10,404 nucleotides of DNA from Eimeria necatrix (lineage: Eukaryota; Apicomplexa; Conoidasida; Eucoccidiorida; Eimeriidae). The notes below the pieces were generated by a model. It did no database searches and was not told the DNA's origin. It saw only the letters and a program-made list of their open reading frames with translations. Every line of letters begins with the position of its first letter. Position 1 is the stretch's first letter. The stretch covers positions 1 to 10,404 of the forward strand of contig NW_013651985.1 in assembly GCF_000499385.1 (NCBI RefSeq). Direction: 5' to 3'. Below, piece after piece: positions 7,321 to 10,404 of the stretch. The position numbers and the translations under genes were made by a program.

Positions 7321-8944
7321 CCAGTCTGATTTCGCGTGTGTCACACGCATGAGAGCGTTCGCGTCCTGCGCTTTAATAGCTGATTAAATACTTGTTGAAG
7401 CATCCATAAATTGATTTTAGTACACAGTAAGAAGTACACGTGGCACCTGTAGTTTACTTTTCAAATTGATTTTCAGTTTCGAGCATTCCCCAAATGCACG
7501 CATGCATAAGAAGTGCAGCAGTGCAATGCTGCTCACTAAGAGAGGCATTTACTTGGAAAGTTCATATTTCGGCAGAATTTACATGTATCGAAGGCACGCC
7601 AAAAACGTCTTGCTTCTATCAGCTGTCACGGTTTCCTTGGAGTATTCTCCGTCAGCACTAACGAAATAGAACCAGGAACCGGTAAACTTAGCAAGGGAAG
7701 AAAACTTCACAACGTTTCTGGTCTTCTTTCCCCATTCTTTGACCCCACGCTCAATGCACACATGCTTTTTCGAGTCTGCGTTTACTGTTTCGCCCGCGGC
7801 AACGCTTAAAGTGTAGCGCGCGCGTGCAAAAATTGAGCGGAAATGAGTCTGAACATGCAGTTGCACACTCACACACTACGCCTCAGAGCGAACATCGAGG
7901 CCGTAGAATGAAGTCATATGTGTGTGTAGCAACACAGACACTGGGCATCCGACGGTGGATCAGTGATCTGACGCACTGGACAAACTTTAAAACAATACAT
8001 ATATGCCGTATGCTTGAGAGGGAAAATAAAAGTAAAGACTTATTTAGAGTAACAACGGTAACGAAGTCAAGAAATATAAAATAGCAGGCCGAAGCAACGG
8101 AAAAAAGGCCTCAACTGGCATAACTAAATTTTTAGACATGTTTAGGCAAAAGACAGTTGGAGATATGAACCAAAATGAAGGAAAATAGCGCTGAGATGCA
8201 TACGTGTGCACGTCATCATTCTGAGCATGCAAGCTTGCGCAAACTGACTTCGCCACTGTTGAAGTCAAATAAACACATACCAAGCAGATGCATAGATAAC
8301 AATACTGATAAATGGGGAAATAGACTTTTAGGTAGATACTTAATGGGAAGAAATTTGACACAACAAACTAAAATATGAGGCAAATAGACATCGGTAAAAC
8401 GAAGTAAAGAACACACGAGATAGGCTGATTAGACTGAAAACAGCCTAGGCAACTGCTGCATGAATGAAGAGCAAAATGAAAGCACTTTGAAACGGGAATG
8501 CCTGCGCAGCTGGACTAAGGAAGAGAAAAGTGGCATACGTCAACTGAAGCCTGCAACATTATCTTGGACCAAATACGTAAGGATGGCAGCGGTTTGGACA
8601 GAAAGAGAAGACCTTCGCATAATGCATCGAAACGTTGTTGCTTCATATACTAAAAGCGTGTCATCTTGTTAATACAATGGCCAAAGCGGATCATGTGCAC
8701 TCATGAGGATGGACTAGACATACACAGAGGCCTTTGGTGGTTGCAAGGGAGACATACTACGTAGCTATGACCTCCTGGCAGCCGCTACAATAAGGCACTT
8801 AGTTGCAAACGCATTGCATAAGCAAATAAGAGCAACGGACCAACAGCAGCGGACATGCGGAAACTGACACAAAACAGCGGACACACAGCATGAGACGCTG
8901 CAGACGGCCGCAACTTTCCAAGTGGCAGTGATACGGGCCAGCTT
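7321..8944. other. No gene recognised; A-rich DNA
   Basis: The + strand is strongly A-rich (7981-8040: A 28, T 14; 8041-8100: A 27, T 10; 8821-8880: A 26, T 3). + strand frames at 7466-7669, 7824-8084, 8175-8378 and 8460-8672 (67-86 codons) are rich in Lys, Arg and Thr, as expected from the base bias; none is recognised. AATAAA hits at 8025 and 8268 reflect composition. GCATGC occurs at 7500 and 8225. No transposon protein motif was found. Confidence 0.55.
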
Positions 8945-9006
8945 GAAATAAAAGTAGGGAAAAAGGATTCGTAGAAAAGGTAAGAAGACAAGAGAGAACG
9001 GGAAAG
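8945..9006. other. Purine tract (pyrimidine tract on the - strand)
   Basis: 53 of 62 + strand bases are A or G. On the - strand this is a long pyrimidine tract ending TTTATTTCAAG, with the AG at 8943-8942, a layout like a 3' splice site for leftward transcription. Oligopurine DNA of this length may also form unusual helices. The adjacent - strand has overlapping open frames (8765-9058), but none is recognised. The tract itself is plain to see; its role is a guess. Confidence 0.35.
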
Positions 9007-9812
9007 CGCTTCGGAAGAGACATACGGATTCATCTAGTCGAGGGGGCAGCGGAGGCACGTGGCACCTCAGTTTGACACACGAATGCCTTCTGATGGGTGT
9101 CAGATTTCGAGCTATAGAGCTGAAGTTTAATTAAGGATGCATTAGTCGAAGAAGCTTGGCCATCCTTCCAGAAAAGGCTTAAGTTTTTCAGCAGGTTGGC
9201 TTAAATTTGGTGTTGGCTGTGTCACTGATGCTCGCCTCGGAGGAAGCACCCGACAATGCTTTTTACTGAATTGGTAACTTAAATATTTATTACATGTTCC
9301 TGATGCTAAACCTTCAATGTTTGCCCGTGTAGACAGCAAGGCACTTCTACAGGGGCTATATTCAGGTTGGCTACTAGATGTATGCTGCTGCCACGCAGCC
9401 GTACCACGCCAAAAAGTAGTCCACAGACATTCAAAACATTGGAATTTGGCGAGAGAAGCCCTTATGGACTCGATGTGCGCAGACATCTCGCTAGTAATTT
9501 GAAAGCAACTTCTCCTAAATAGAAGGTGGACCTGGATCAAGCTACGGGGAGTCGAAGAGGAAGGCAAATGAGCAAAAACAGCGTTTGATAAGTGCACGAT
9601 AAGTAACTATAAAATAAATTTAGAATGCCTGCACTGATGATGGTCTTGGAACGAAGTGCTCGCTCACAGTTGACGAGGAATGATACTTCGTGGCCCCGGG
9701 CGCTAGCGAGAGTGACGCGATCTGCGGAGACCATTAACTGCCAGCATTTTGGGGAAGCAAAAACTGCGACAGTCTCTAAGAGGCACAAAACAGCATTTGC
9801 ACCAAGAAATAC
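9007..9812. other. No gene recognised
   Basis: A 151-codon - strand frame (9142-9597) is the longest here. It resembles no family, has no clear domain, signal peptide or membrane segment, and lies within what chance allows. GC-rich 9690-9720 is unremarkable. I see no repeats or RNA genes. Confidence 0.55.
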
Positions 9813-9887
9813 CTGGCAACAGACAGTAAGCCCATAATGAAGTTACCGCTGATGCAGCAAACACTAAAGATACGGCGGCGGCGGACG
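9813..9887 (-). other. Candidate small - strand exon, 75 nt (weak)
   Basis: Read on the - strand, a long pyrimidine-rich run covering about 9930 down to 9890 ends in GCTTTTGCAG, with the AG at 9889-9888. The following 75 bases, 9887 down to 9813, end CCAG before a donor-like GTATTT (GT at 9812-9811). Two of the three frames are open across it; one reads Ala/Ser/Val-rich as part of an 85-codon frame at 9703-9960. The GTATTT donor is less typical than GTAAGT or GTGAGT. It agrees with leftward transcription of the right half but is not proof. Confidence 0.15.
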
Positions 9888-10361
9888 CTGCAAAAGCACG
9901 GCAGAAAAGAAAAATAAAAACAATAGAGGTGTAAGAAAAAACAGATGGCAACACGAACACAAATTTTTTAATTGAGCAAACTTCGTTGCTAATTCAAACC
10001 TTACCTGCGTGAATTCCTGCGATTTTCTCCCTCTAAAATATATAGTAGCCAGTTAAAGTAGGAAACACGGTGTTTCGTGTTGCGAGCAACAACACTGCAT
10101 GAAAATGAGCCCGAAATATCGTTTGAGTTGACGCTAAAGCACTCAAAGCAGAGATTTGGCAGGCTACGTGTAAAGCTACCAAGGGCTGTGTAGTGCACTG
10201 CGCCCACAGCTCCGACTACGTGCTTTCAGTCCCTTGGGCCGGGTCTATAAACTGCACCCTACGCTAATCCATTCCCTAGAAACTACAGCTATTGTGTTTA
10301 AGGATACAAAATCATGAGTTTCTCAAATCTGTCTGTCTGTTTCGCACCCCCCTGGGAGCTC
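9888..10361. other. No gene recognised; A-rich then mixed DNA
   Basis: The + strand is very A-rich at 9900-9950. GCGGCGGCGG lies at 9875-9884, just before this interval. A TATA-like GGTCTATAAACT sits at 10242-10253, and the same 12 bases occur at 3957-3968. A 68-codon - strand frame (10001-10207) is unrecognised. TCTG repeats lie at about 10328-10340. No start site or promoter can be assigned. Confidence 0.5.
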
Positions 10362-10388
10362 GCCTCCTAGTCCCTAAGGGAGGGAGGC
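10362..10388. repeat. Short nested GC-rich hairpin at right edge
   Basis: GCCTCC (10362-10367) pairs with GGAGGC (10383-10388). Inside, TCCCT (10371-10375) pairs with AGGGA (10377-10381) around a single A, leaving small internal loops. The one-base central loop is sterically poor in RNA, so the real fold would open further. It lies in a locally GC-rich terminus after an A-rich stretch; its significance is unclear. Confidence 0.3.
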
Positions 10389-10404
10389 TTGCTCTGGCGC
10401 CGGA

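Noticed and set aside
3516..9169. Inverted similarity between 3516-3535 and 9148-9169 around TGGCCAAGCTT
   Set aside because: About 18 matching bases with an indel is marginal for this window size; the flanks do not extend the match.
9142..9597. 151-codon - strand open frame
   Set aside because: Composition is Ser-rich and unremarkable, with no family resemblance and no supporting start or neighbour. Compatible with chance.
2713..9920. AATAAA hits at 2713, 6800, 8025, 8268, about 8947, 9613 and 9914 as poly(A) signals
   Set aside because: Most lie in A-rich DNA where the hexamer is expected. Only the one at 2713 has any supporting context.
3957..10253. Identical TATA-like 12-mer GGTCTATAAACT at 3957-3968 and 10242-10253
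   Set aside because: A few shared 12-mers are expected by chance within 10 kb, and neither has a credible gene downstream.
1..10404. tRNA genes, CRISPR arrays, reverse transcriptase or transposase remnants
   Set aside because: No B-box-like GGTTCGA with a partner A box, no regularly spaced direct repeats, and no recognisable polymerase or integrase motif in the open frames.

Overview
This window looks like non-coding eukaryotic DNA (intronic, intergenic or both). No stretch could be assigned to a known protein family. There is no prokaryotic gene organisation: open frames are short, scattered over all six frames, overlap on both strands and lack ribosome-binding sites. No tRNA, rRNA, CRISPR array, insertion sequence or recognisable transposon protein was seen. 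Supporting a eukaryote are a textbook 3' splice-site pattern (branch-like TTCTAAC, pyrimidine tract, CAG) followed by a GTGAGT donor, a TA microsatellite, and interspersed degenerate repeats. The species is not identifiable by eye. The heptamer TGCATGC/GCATGCA occurs 8 times, against about 1.3 expected, and is a favoured motif in coccidian apicomplexans. That is only a weak pointer, and an arthropod or another protist cannot be excluded.

Layout. From 1 to about 5,750 the + strand is strongly T-rich over A. The left edge carries a degenerate ~56-bp repeat; a TA microsatellite lies at 1326-1372; candidate exons on + lie at 967-1029 and about 2598-2704. A modest open frame lies at 3018-3248, and a short tandem duplication at 5001-5053. 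From about 5,750 to the right end the + strand is mostly A-rich, interrupted by T/C-rich islands at about 6541-6660 and 6985-7200. A purine tract at 8945-9006 and an acceptor-like site at 9888 would fit transcription of the - strand.

The best structural signals lie around the composition switch: a 19-bp-stem hairpin (5445-5486), a weaker 14-bp-stem hairpin (6507-6537) and a perfect spacerless 54-bp palindrome (6935-6988). The T-over-A to A-over-T flip could mean two convergent intron-rich transcription units meeting near 5.5-5.8 kb. However, G-over-C excess does not clearly flip in the rows I counted, so this remains a hypothesis. No set of genes working together can be described.
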